7,785 bases of DNA from Candidatus Cloacimonadota bacterium (GCA_021772705.1 JAJFLN010000778.1:1-7785); one strand, 5' to 3'; shown: positions 1 through 6,242, counted from the stretch's first letter. Made by a program: numbers and translations. The notes: a model not told the origin generated them from the sequence alone.

Positions 1-55
1 CCTCGGTGATCTCCGTGTAACCTCCCGACTCACCGCAGTTGAAGCCACCACCAGC

Positions 56-92
56 AATGAAAAGAACCGGTGTCCTGGGTGGACACCGGTTC
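56..92 (-). terminator. Intrinsic terminator of the 121-540 gene
   Basis: A perfect 12-bp stem (arms 64-75 and 81-92) closes a 5-base loop. Read on the minus strand it is followed directly by TTTT and then CATTGC, the form of a rho-independent terminator. It starts 28 bases past the stop codon of the minus-strand gene ending at 121. Read on the plus strand the stem is followed by CGGGG rather than a T tract, so it works in the minus direction only. Confidence 0.85.
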
Positions 93-120
93 CGGGGATG
101 GGTTCGACTGGAGGGTTGAC

Positions 121-540
121 CTACAGGGGGGCTGCCAGGGCGGGATTCATGGGGAGGCCCACTCGGCCTCGGGCCTTGGCGGCCTTGTACTCGTCGCTCT
201 GGAAGAGGGACCACTGGACTGACTGATAGGTCAGCTCTCCGGCGTCGAGCATGGCGACCATATCGTTGACTTCGTCGGCGGTGACGGTGGTGTCGGTGAT
301 GGTCTTGTAGGCGGCGTGTACGAAGAAGAAGTTCTTCAGGTGGGTCTCGGCGGCCTGGGGAGTGCGGGCGTGAACCTCGGCGGTCCAGTACTCGAGTTCA
401 ACGGAAGTGGGTGCCCGGAAGGCGAACCGCTGATAGAGGCCGTTCACGAAGTCATGTGTGGACTCGTCGCCAGCGTGGGCGCCCGACGCGAGAAGCAGGA
501 CTGCTGCCATCAGAGCGAAGATTCGGGTCATCCGTGTCAT
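121..540 (-). CDS. Small secreted DUF4214-like protein
   Basis: This encodes a 139-residue exported protein of unknown function. The ATG at 538-540 was chosen over the longer in-frame ATG at 675 because AAAAGGA lies 6 bases upstream, a strong promoter lies at 587-615, and a signal peptide begins there: MTRMTR, a hydrophobic core, and an AHA|GD cleavage site near residue 23. The longer start would run into the kinase gene. The mature part begins FVNGLYQRF and continues with a Glu-Tyr-Trp segment and a SDEYKAA helix. This matches the helical DUF4214 pattern (F-V-x-x-L-Y ... Y-W ... S-x-x-Y) found in secreted or S-layer-associated proteins and related to phycobilisome-linker folds. No catalytic residues are recognisable. 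It is a single-gene transcript with its own promoter and terminator. Family assignment is by motif resemblance only; the coding call is firm. Confidence 0.8.
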   Translation of the reverse strand: MTRMTRIFALMAAVLLLASGAHAGDESTHDFVNGLYQRFAFRAPTSVELEYWTAEVHARTPQAAETHLKNFFFVHAAYKTITDTTVTADEVNDMVAMLDAGELTYQSVQWSLFQSDEYKAAKARGRVGLPMNPALAAPL

Positions 541-586
541 GGTTCGTCCTTTTGATTCAGGCCTTCCGGTCTCGGAAGATGGCAGA

Positions 587-615
587 ATTATAAGGATGGA
601 ACCCCCAAGTGACAA
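587..615 (-). promoter_or_regulatory. Sigma-70-type promoter of the 121-540 gene
   Basis: On the minus strand TTGTCA (610-615) is followed by a 17-base spacer and a perfect TATAAT (587-592). Transcription should begin near 580, giving a leader of about 40 bases that contains the AAAAGGA ribosome binding site. It lies in the 89-base gap after the pseudokinase stop codon, so the small gene is expressed independently of the operon upstream. Its -35 and spacer closely resemble the promoter at 7215-7243. Confidence 0.8.
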
Positions 616-629
616 CCCCGGGAGGGAAA

Positions 630-1793
630 TTACTGGAAAAGCCAGTACACCAGCGCAATCAGGAGGACTGTGCAACCCCCGATGGCCAGGTTGGTCACGG
701 CGAACATGCCCCCAGGTTCCTCGTTGGGATCGAAGAGGCCCTCCTCCGATTCCAGGGGCCGGGACAGCTGGCGCATCGCCTCTCCGTCGGGACCTTCCCG
801 GCGGCGGGATCTCCCCTGGAGGAGGGCGACGGTGTCGAATGCACTGCCGTGCTCGGTCCGCTCCTCTTCGATGACCCGGGCCTTCTCGGCTATCCGGAGC
901 TCCTCCTGCACGGTCTGGTTGAGGCGATCCAGCTCATCGAGAGCCCGGACAACATCGGAGAACTCCTCCATCCGCTGACCCAGCTCCCGGGTTGTAGCGC
1001 CTACGAAGAGGCGGCCCAGGGCGTCAATTTCCGGGCCCGTCAACTCCGGATACCGGATCTTGGCGTTCTCCTTCAGCTTCTCGACCACGATCTCCGCCAC
1101 GTCATCCCGTCCCTGGAAGGGATACTCGCCGGCGCTGAGCATGCGGAAGAGGCAAACCCCCAGGAACAGGATGTCCGGACCGTTGCTCTTGCCGCTCGTC
1201 GCCGGGCGGGAGGAGGGGACGGAGGGGCGACGAGGGGAGCTGAATCGCTGGAGCTTGATGCGCCGGCCCTGTTTCTCCAGGAGAACGTCCTCGAGCCGGA
1301 TCACCCGGTTCATCAATCCCTCCTGGAGTCCCATCTCCAGCAGACCGTTGAGCTGGCGCAGCACGGAGACCAGGGTGGGGTAGGGGAGGGTGCCCTCGCT
1401 GATGACGGACTCGAGGCAATCGCCCTCGAAGAACTCGGAGATGATGCAGAATCGCTTCGAGAGGGTGTCAATCTCATGGTAACGCAGGATTGCCGGATGG
1501 CGGGGCAGGTTGGACGTGGTTCGCAGCTCTCCGGAGTATCGCTCCACGAAATCCCGGTCCCGGGCGTACCGGTCCCGGAGGATCTTCACGGCGATCGGAT
1601 CCCCCTCCGGGAGCAGCTTCCCGCGGAAGAGGAAGCACCTCTCGCTCTCGCCGACGTTCTCCTGGATCTCGTACTTGCCCTTGAGAATGCGGCTTGACGG
1701 GGTGGCGGCAGCAGCGCCGGCACCGTCCTGAGTGTGGCTGGTAGCGGAACGGGAGTCAGTACTGCTTGCGGCCGTAGGCGATGTCGTCGACAT
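630..1793 (-). CDS. Tail-anchored Hanks-type pseudokinase
   Basis: This 387-residue protein has a Ser/Thr/Ala-rich N-terminus (1-35), a Hanks-type kinase fold (about 40-290), a charged helical segment (about 285-315), a polar linker, and one C-terminal membrane helix (about 364-386) ending at the last residue. Kept features are the ATP lysine in IAVK (K70), a helix-C glutamate (probably E89), HPAI at 99-102, and the PDILFLGVCLF segment that matches the helix-F signature. Lost features are the glycine-rich loop (GESERC), the HRD motif (Asn162-Arg163-Val164, so no catalytic Asp), the loop Lys and Asn (now Arg166 and Asp169), and DFG (Arg183-Phe184-Ser185). It should therefore fold but not transfer phosphate; nucleotide binding is possible. 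The tail anchor would hold the kinase fold on the cytoplasmic face. The start overlaps the upstream PASTA gene by 38 bases and has no clear Shine-Dalgarno site, which suggests translational coupling. No other in-frame ATG, GTG or TTG was found near the N-terminus. Confidence 0.9.
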   Translation of the reverse strand: MSTTSPTAASSTDSRSATSHTQDGAGAAAATPSSRILKGKYEIQENVGESERCFLFRGKLLPEGDPIAVKILRDRYARDRDFVERYSGELRTTSNLPRHPAILRYHEIDTLSKRFCIISEFFEGDCLESVISEGTLPYPTLVSVLRQLNGLLEMGLQEGLMNRVIRLEDVLLEKQGRRIKLQRFSSPRRPSVPSSRPATSGKSNGPDILFLGVCLFRMLSAGEYPFQGRDDVAEIVVEKLKENAKIRYPELTGPEIDALGRLFVGATTRELGQRMEEFSDVVRALDELDRLNQTVQEELRIAEKARVIEEERTEHGSAFDTVALLQGRSRRREGPDGEAMRQLSRPLESEEGLFDPNEEPGGMFAVTNLAIGGCTVLLIALVYWLFQ

Positions 1794-2700
1794 AGAATTC
1801 GAGTTCGATCTGGCCGGAGCCTTCGATCGGGACCGGCACCTTCTCGCCGGGCTGGTGATGCCGCGAGTAGATGGGGCGACGGAACCGGCCTTCCTCCGAC
1901 TGGTATACGTCGAGCCGCTTCGGGGTCAGCCCGGGCGGCATGGTGAATTCCACCGTGAAGCGCTTGACCGGGGCCGTGTGGGCCAGTCCGGCCCGTGCCA
2001 GGGTGAGAATGACACGGCGTTTGGGGGAAGTCTTTGCCCCCGGCGGCGGGCTCTGGTCGATCACGGTTCCATCGGGGATCCCCTCGGGTCCCGGCTGCTC
2101 CACCGTGTCGATCCGGCTGTAACTCAGTTGCTCCAGTGCGGTCCGGGCAGTTTCATGGGCCAGCCCCACGAGACGAGGCATCGATTCGGCGGGACCATGA
2201 TCGCCTCCGCTGACCAGCAGATCCACGAGACCACCCTTGCCCAGGGGATCGTTGGCTGCGGGGTACTGGGCCAGGATGACGTTGGCCTGACTGGAGCTGC
2301 TGATGGTGCAGAGCTGTCCCAGGCCCAGGCGGGCACCGGACAGGATCAGCTTGGCCTTTCGCAAGGGATGGCCCGTCAGGTCCGGTACCTGCACCAGATC
2401 GGCGCCCAGACTGAGGACCACCAGCAGAGTCTTGCTGGGATTCACTGGTGTCCCGGGAGGCGGATTCTGGGCCAGGATACGACCGGCCTCAACGTCGCTG
2501 GAGTTGGCTCGGGAAGCGATCTTCACCGGAAGTTTTGTGGCTTCCACGGCCTGCTCCAGAGTCTTGCCAATCAACCCCGGTGTGATGACGGACCCCCGGT
2601 TGAAATAGCTATCCAGCGCCTGCTTGGCGTAAAGCCAGGCCGCCAGTCCGAGCACCGCCAGGAGCCCGAGCAAGAATGTGATCTTTATCAGCCGGACCAC
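1756..2700 (-). CDS. Membrane-anchored triple-PASTA protein
   Basis: About 314 residues. A short basic N-terminus (VVRLIK) and one membrane helix (about 6-25) predict a bitopic protein with its bulk in the periplasm. Three PASTA repeats follow at about 38-99, 103-166 and 171-237. Each shows the pattern (V/M)PxLxG, a helix, then an (I/V)xxQxPxxGxxV strand: ILAQNPPPGTPV, ILAQYPAANDPL, VIDQSPPPGAKT. PASTA domains of PknB/PrkC-type kinases and PBPs bind muropeptides or lipid II. The last 70 residues are a beta-rich domain I do not recognise. There is no kinase domain on this chain; the next gene supplies a degenerate one. The GTG at 2698-2700 was preferred because AAAGGTG sits 8 bases upstream; a TTG at 2704-2706 would add two residues but leaves only 2 bases. 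It is the first gene of a two-gene operon. Ligand binding is inferred from the family. Confidence 0.9.
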   Translation of the reverse strand: MVRLIKITFLLGLLAVLGLAAWLYAKQALDSYFNRGSVITPGLIGKTLEQAVEATKLPVKIASRANSSDVEAGRILAQNPPPGTPVNPSKTLLVVLSLGADLVQVPDLTGHPLRKAKLILSGARLGLGQLCTISSSSQANVILAQYPAANDPLGKGGLVDLLVSGGDHGPAESMPRLVGLAHETARTALEQLSYSRIDTVEQPGPEGIPDGTVIDQSPPPGAKTSPKRRVILTLARAGLAHTAPVKRFTVEFTMPPGLTPKRLDVYQSEEGRFRRPIYSRHHQPGEKVPVPIEGSGQIELEFYVDDIAYGRKQY

Positions 2701-2723
2701 TGGCAATGCACCTTTCCAGCCTC

Positions 2724-2732
2724 AGTCTAACA
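2724..2732 (-). promoter_or_regulatory. Possible extended -10 promoter of the PASTA-pseudokinase operon
   Basis: The minus strand carries TGT followed by TAGACT, an extended -10 element (TGn plus TAnnnT). The same TAGACT hexamer forms the -10 at 7215-7220. No good -35 is present; CTGGCC at an 18-base distance is the best match. Transcription would start near 2717, right at the GGAAAGG that precedes the GTG start, so the leader would be about 17 bases. This is a pattern match only. Confidence 0.4.
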
Positions 2733-2786
2733 CTTTCTCGCCCAAGAGGCCAGAGGATGTAAGAAGATCGGGTGCATGTGGATCCG

Positions 2787-2870
2787 GGGACACACGACTG
2801 GACCCGAATTCCTGAGGTACCCGTGCTTGCCTGGCAGCCGATGGCGAATTCGGGTCCAGTCGTGTGTCCC
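2787..2870. repeat. Perfect 25-bp inverted repeat, palindromic intergenic element
   Basis: The arms 2787-2811 and 2846-2870 are exact reverse complements over 25 bases, separated by a 34-base loop (2812-2845). The outer ends read GGGACACACGAC and the inner ends GAATTC. The element begins 15 bases beyond the metalloprotease stop codon and lies between two minus-strand operons. No T tract follows on either strand, so it is not a standard intrinsic terminator. The outer GGGACAC / GTGTCCC ends resemble the palindromic REP/BIME repeats mobilised by Y1 (RAYT) transposases, though no transposase gene is in this window. The loop holds a small palindrome, TGCC-t-GGCA (2828-2836). As RNA it would form a very stable hairpin that could protect the upstream mRNA end. 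Confidence 0.9.
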
Positions 2871-2885
2871 GAAAGCGGCGGGGCT

Positions 2886-4274
2886 TCAGTAGGAAGCGGA
2901 GAGGGAGTAGATGTTCTTCCCTTCCTTGGTGAAATTGCCGATCACCAGGACGGCCTGTGTGGCGCCGGTGACGCTGGCCTGGATGTTCCCGCCGGAGCCA
3001 CCGATCTTCACGATCCTCCACTTCTTGGCGGCATCGATACGAATCAACTTGGCGCCAAGCTGGATGCCCTTTCCTGGCTGGATCGTGAGGGTCAGGTTCG
3101 CCGAGGGGTCCAGATCCTCGAACCGGATAAGGTTCGCGCCGTAGTATTGAGGCTCGGCGATGTCGCTGCTCTTCAGGGTGAATGGATAGGCCTTGACTGC
3201 GAGCACTTCCGGAACCGGATACTTGGCTCCGTCCTTGTAGGCTCTGAGGTAGTTGTAGGCCCAGAACGCCGTGAACAGCTCCTTCGTATCTCCCACCGTC
3301 CGGTCGAGTGCCTTCAGGATGTCGGACTGGCGACAGGCCTCCCAGACTCGCTTCAGGATCTTGGGGCCCCCCAGATTTTCAACCAGGAAACCGGTGAAGA
3401 TGGAGGAGGAGTACTCGAACCAGAGATCGTTGGAGAAGAGCGATATGTGCGGCTGCTCCAGGTGGAGCGCCAGGTTGTTGAGGTAGAAATCGCTCTCGGG
3501 GAACACCATCTCCCCCATCCATTCGGCGCTGCCCTCAGCCCACCAGTCGGGCTGTTCCCAGTTGTAAACGGCCTGGATGGCGTGGAAGAACTCGTGGGCG
3601 CAGACAGCCTTCAAGAGGCCCACCTCGTATCCTTCGGGGTCCGACGTGACGTGGGGGCCGAACTTGGGGCCCAGAACTCCTCGGGTGTAGGCCTCGATGT
3701 TGGAGTGAATCTCGATCCAGGTCTCGTTGCCCTGCCCAGGGTGGGTCAGGCCATTGTGGTTGAAGCCCTTCAGATAGACCCGGTACTTCGGAGCCGTCGG
3801 CGGCTTGTCGAAGCCCATCTTGCCGATTTCGGCCGCATAGGCTGCTTCCAGGTAGGTCCCGACCCGCTCCACGTAATCGGGCACCTTGTTGCCGTTGTCG
3901 TCTCCCGGGCGCACGGCGTTGACCCCCGAGTCCTGCCAGAAGACGAGGAAGTGCTTTGTCTTGGCGTACTCGAAGCCCGAATCTCCTGGAGCGCCCGGGG
4001 CGTCATCGGGACGATCCTGTCCCGGCTGCAGCACGTAGGGGCGCAGCTTGATCCGATCCTCCTCCTGGAAGGAGTTCCAGTTCTTCCGGACACGGCGCAT
4101 GAGGGAGGTGGCGCAGCCGCGGCTTCCGGCAGTCTCACCGTCGCCGTCGGGAAGGTAGAGGTCCAGCACCTGATCCACCAGGTTTCGTTCCTGGCCATGA
4201 ACCAACTCGACCGGCACGCAGAGGGTGGCGGCGAGACAGATGAAGACAACGAGAATATGGCGAGGCAATGGCAT
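2886..4274 (-). CDS. Secreted HExxH metalloprotease, MXAN_6640-like
   Basis: This 462-residue protein has a signal peptide (about 1-27, ending VHG|QE). The zinc motif is HEFFH at 227-231 (zinc ligands His227 and His231, general base Glu228). The WWAEGSAEW segment follows, in which Glu247 is the likely third zinc ligand, as in gluzincins. Just upstream, PGDDNGNKVPDYVERV (123-138) is a calcium-loop-like D-x-N-G-x-x-P-D-Y-V-E signature typical of the MXAN_6640 group of putative secreted metalloproteases. The C-terminal 90 residues look like a beta-rich accessory domain. I took the ATG at 4272-4274 because the signal peptide starts there; GGGAG is only 2 bases upstream of it, so the TTG at 4266-4268 (8 bases away) is also possible. 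The ATG at 4319 would add a Cys/Arg-rich stretch before the signal. The gene lies 63 bases after the LolA-like gene and is probably co-transcribed with it. The substrate is unknown. Confidence 0.85.
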   Translation of the reverse strand: MPLPRHILVVFICLAATLCVPVELVHGQERNLVDQVLDLYLPDGDGETAGSRGCATSLMRRVRKNWNSFQEEDRIKLRPYVLQPGQDRPDDAPGAPGDSGFEYAKTKHFLVFWQDSGVNAVRPGDDNGNKVPDYVERVGTYLEAAYAAEIGKMGFDKPPTAPKYRVYLKGFNHNGLTHPGQGNETWIEIHSNIEAYTRGVLGPKFGPHVTSDPEGYEVGLLKAVCAHEFFHAIQAVYNWEQPDWWAEGSAEWMGEMVFPESDFYLNNLALHLEQPHISLFSNDLWFEYSSSIFTGFLVENLGGPKILKRVWEACRQSDILKALDRTVGDTKELFTAFWAYNYLRAYKDGAKYPVPEVLAVKAYPFTLKSSDIAEPQYYGANLIRFEDLDPSANLTLTIQPGKGIQLGAKLIRIDAAKKWRIVKIGGSGGNIQASVTGATQAVLVIGNFTKEGKNIYSLSASY

Positions 4275-4293
4275 CACTCCCACATGACATCTA

Positions 4294-4312
4294 CACCGAA
4301 ACAGCACCGAAA
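4294..4312 (-). repeat. Tandem 8-bp direct repeat upstream of the metalloprotease gene
   Basis: On the minus strand TTTCGGTG occurs twice, separated by CTG, giving an 11-base period (4294-4301 and 4305-4312). It is followed directly by TAGATG, a weak -10-like hexamer. Direct repeats one helical turn apart are a common format for response-regulator sites of the OmpR/PhoB kind. It falls in the 63-base gap between the LolA-like gene and the protease gene, so it could give the protease separate control. Chance is not excluded for repeats this short. Confidence 0.35.
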
Positions 4313-4337
4313 GTTGCATGAAATGGAAGGAAAGGTC

Positions 4338-5234
4338 TCACCACCGGGTCTCGATGGGGACCGGTCCTCCCGGCTCGGATCGACCCTCCAGGTAGGTTTC
4401 GATGGCGAATTGCCGGCTCTCGAACCATCGGTTTCCGCGGATCTTCAGGATCTCATCGCGGCGAAAGAGAGCGCCGTCTCGGCGATGCTCTCTGAGCCAT
4501 GCCAGCTGGACACCGGCCTCGTCGCGATAGCGCCGGTAAGTCACTTCGATGTAGGCTCCCTTGCCGGGTTCTGTTTCTCCTGTCTTCAGAAGAGCTGAAC
4601 CGCCCGGGGGCGGCACGGAAGAAGTGCCGGTTTGATAGTATCCGACAGCGCGAACGACGTAGGTGGCCGCATCCGCCAGCAGCCACAGGTCACTCGCCGG
4701 GAAGTCGCGCAGCTGGAGCCGTAGCCGATGGACATTCCTGCCCTGGAAGGCAAACTCACCCTCATAGGTAATGGGCCCTGTGACCGAATGCTCCAGGGAG
4801 AAGGGCATTCGATCCAGCAGGAGTGTCTCCAGCAACTCGCTCCGGGCCGACTCGAGCTGGGATCGGTCTCGAACACGAAGTCCCTGATCGACCATCCAGT
4901 GCCAGTCCCTCCACCAAGCCTGATGAATTCGAGCTCCGGGTCGAAACCGAACCATCAGCAGGTTCTCCTCCAGAACACACTGGAGGTAGATCTCGATCCG
5001 CTCGCTCGCCCTGTCTTTGCCATCGTCTCCAACCTGGACCCGCGTTTGAAGGATCGAGAGATCCCGGAGGCTCGACCAGGCCCGGTGGCCTCCGGCAGCC
5101 CGGTAGATCCGGGGCATCATCTCCCGGAGTGGGAACGGCAGCTGGACCTCCAGCTGAGCTTCAACCCTCGATGGTGCGGCCTGAGCCAGGACTCCCGCCA
5201 TCGCCATCGCCGTGAGAATCGCCGTGGGCTTCAT
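4338..5234 (-). CDS. Secreted LolA-like protein of unknown function
   Basis: This 298-residue protein has a signal peptide (MKPTAILTAMAMAGVLAQAA ... VEA|QL, about 1-26). The mature N-terminus RIYRAAGGHRAWSSLRDL matches the opening of many LolA/LppX-like beta-barrel proteins, where an A-x-G-G-x-x-x-W/L-x-x-L helix leads into the first strand. Alternating strands follow, with frequent Trp, Arg and Tyr (WWRDWHWMVDQ, YIEVTYRRYRDEAG). LolA-like folds bind acyl chains of lipoproteins or lipids in the periplasm; a role of that type here is inference. The ATG at 5232-5234 is supported by GAGGTG 4 bases upstream. The gene is first in a likely operon with the metalloprotease and diverges from the DUF4097 gene, with the two 5' ends practically touching. 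No convincing promoter is visible; it would have to lie inside the start of the DUF4097 gene. Confidence 0.75.
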   Translation of the reverse strand: MKPTAILTAMAMAGVLAQAAPSRVEAQLEVQLPFPLREMMPRIYRAAGGHRAWSSLRDLSILQTRVQVGDDGKDRASERIEIYLQCVLEENLLMVRFRPGARIHQAWWRDWHWMVDQGLRVRDRSQLESARSELLETLLLDRMPFSLEHSVTGPITYEGEFAFQGRNVHRLRLQLRDFPASDLWLLADAATYVVRAVGYYQTGTSSVPPPGGSALLKTGETEPGKGAYIEVTYRRYRDEAGVQLAWLREHRRDGALFRRDEILKIRGNRWFESRQFAIETYLEGRSEPGGPVPIETRW

Positions 5235-5252
5235 GAATCACCTCAACCTAGC

Positions 5253-6242
5253 ATCTATCACCGGAACGAAGCCAGTTCGAGACAGAACCGGTTCCTCACC
5301 CGGCTGGTCCTGATTGCACCCGCCTTGCTGGCTCTGCTGGCCATCTCCACTCGCCCCGGTCACGCATCGGACACCAGCGGCAGCCCATCAGGCCGGGAGG
5401 AACGGGAGCTGACCATCGGCGAGGCCCCCAGGATCGTCATCAAGCACGTCCGGGGCAACCTGACTGTTCGAGGTGTGGATTCACCATCAATCAGTGTCCT
5501 GGCGACGAAGCGGACAGGGGGCGTGATAGGAGCCAGGGCCCGAAAGCTGCGGTCTCGGGTCGACGTCCGGGTCTCGGGGAAACTGGGCCGGGCATCGGTC
5601 GAAACGGTCTACTCCGGAGAGGCGGACTGGGGAACGCTCAAGAAGCTGCAGCGGGCAGGCGATCTGGCCGACCTGGACGTTGATCTTCAAATCAGTTTGC
5701 CGAGAAAGAGTTACCTGGAGGTCAACACCGTGGCCGGCTCCCTCACGGTGAGTCGGATGGACGGCCCGGTGTCGATCAACGGTGACACTGCCGACATCAG
5801 GGCGACTCGCATTCGGGGGGCTTGCCGGATCGTCGCTTCCGGTGGGGCCGTACACCTCGACGACATCCGGGGCAGCCTGTCGGTGAGGACCGTGCTCGGG
5901 CCCGTGGATGGACGAGGGGTCCGTGGTTCCTGCGTCCTCGATACGGTCAGTGGCGGTGTCCAGATAGGTATCGTCCCCGACCACGAGGCCGTGATCAGGA
6001 TCAACTCCATGAGCGGGCCGGTACAGGTCTTCGTCGATGATCGGGCCGACCTGTCCTATCGGCTTGAGTCCGAGAGTGGCACTGTAACGTCGGACTTCTC
6101 TTCCGGCCGCAGAAACGACGGTGAGGCCCTGAAGGGCCGCATCGGCAGGGGGGGAGGCGATCTTCGAGTCAAGACCTTGAGCTCCCCCGTGCGTCTGACC
6201 CGGAAGAGGGCCCCGGTCCGGCGGCAATCGGGCCGTCGCTGA
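5253..6242 (+). CDS. Secreted DUF4097 beta-repeat protein, start unresolved
   Basis: The reading frame encodes a signal-peptide-like region (RQNRFLTRL, a hydrophobic core, GHA|SD), then repeating short beta-strands: ELTIGEAPRIVIKHVRGN, LTVRGVDSPSISVLAT, YLEVNTVAGSLTVSRMDG, GDTADIRATRIRG, LSVRTVLGPVDGRGVRG, VLDTVSGGVQIGIV. This is the right-handed beta-repeat pattern of DUF4097/adhesin-like proteins. The C-terminus is basic (RKRAPVRRQSGRR). The start is a problem. No in-frame ATG, GTG or TTG lies between the neighbour's ATG (5234) and the signal core; TTG at 5325 would delete the positive n-region. Longer in-frame starts (GTG 5085, ATG 4923, ATG 4728) would run antisense through the LolA-like gene. 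The ATG at 5233 is in the -1 frame and stops at 5313. Position 5253 (ATC) is a placeholder. Function is unknown; such proteins are often envelope-associated. Confidence 0.7.
   Translation: MYHRNEASSRQNRFLTRLVLIAPALLALLAISTRPGHASDTSGSPSGREERELTIGEAPRIVIKHVRGNLTVRGVDSPSISVLATKRTGGVIGARARKLRSRVDVRVSGKLGRASVETVYSGEADWGTLKKLQRAGDLADLDVDLQISLPRKSYLEVNTVAGSLTVSRMDGPVSINGDTADIRATRIRGACRIVASGGAVHLDDIRGSLSVRTVLGPVDGRGVRGSCVLDTVSGGVQIGIVPDHEAVIRINSMSGPVQVFVDDRADLSYRLESESGTVTSDFSSGRRNDGEALKGRIGRGGGDLRVKTLSSPVRLTRKRAPVRRQSGRR

Noticed and set aside
1..60. A minus-strand frame across the left edge that reads protein-like (FIAGGGFNCGESGGYTEITE).
   Set aside because: It lies downstream of the 56-92 terminator, has no start codon in frame within the window, and is too short to judge. 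It could be the beginning of a gene that continues outside, but nothing here supports a call.
631..647. TACTGG-aaaag-CCAGTA hairpin at the pseudokinase stop codon as a terminator.
   Set aside because: The stem is only 6 bp, overlaps the last codons, and lacks a following T tract; it is more likely a chance result of the Tyr-Trp-Leu-Phe-Gln codons.
609..1697. A 362-codon plus-strand open frame antisense to the pseudokinase gene.
   Set aside because: It is a high-GC shadow. It has no ribosome binding site or recognisable domain, whereas the opposite strand has a clear kinase fold.
1732..2730. A 332-codon plus-strand open frame opposite the PASTA gene.
   Set aside because: The minus strand carries three clear PASTA repeats and a membrane helix; the plus frame shows no domain pattern.
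2772..4598. A 608-codon plus-strand open frame opposite the metalloprotease and part of the LolA-like gene.
   Set aside because: It spans an intergenic repeat and two real genes in antisense, and it lacks any family signal. The HExxH protease and signal peptides lie on the other strand.
4728..5252. N-terminal extension of the DUF4097 frame to ATG 4728 or ATG 4923.
   Set aside because: It would place a long, low-complexity, antisense-derived segment before an internal signal peptide.
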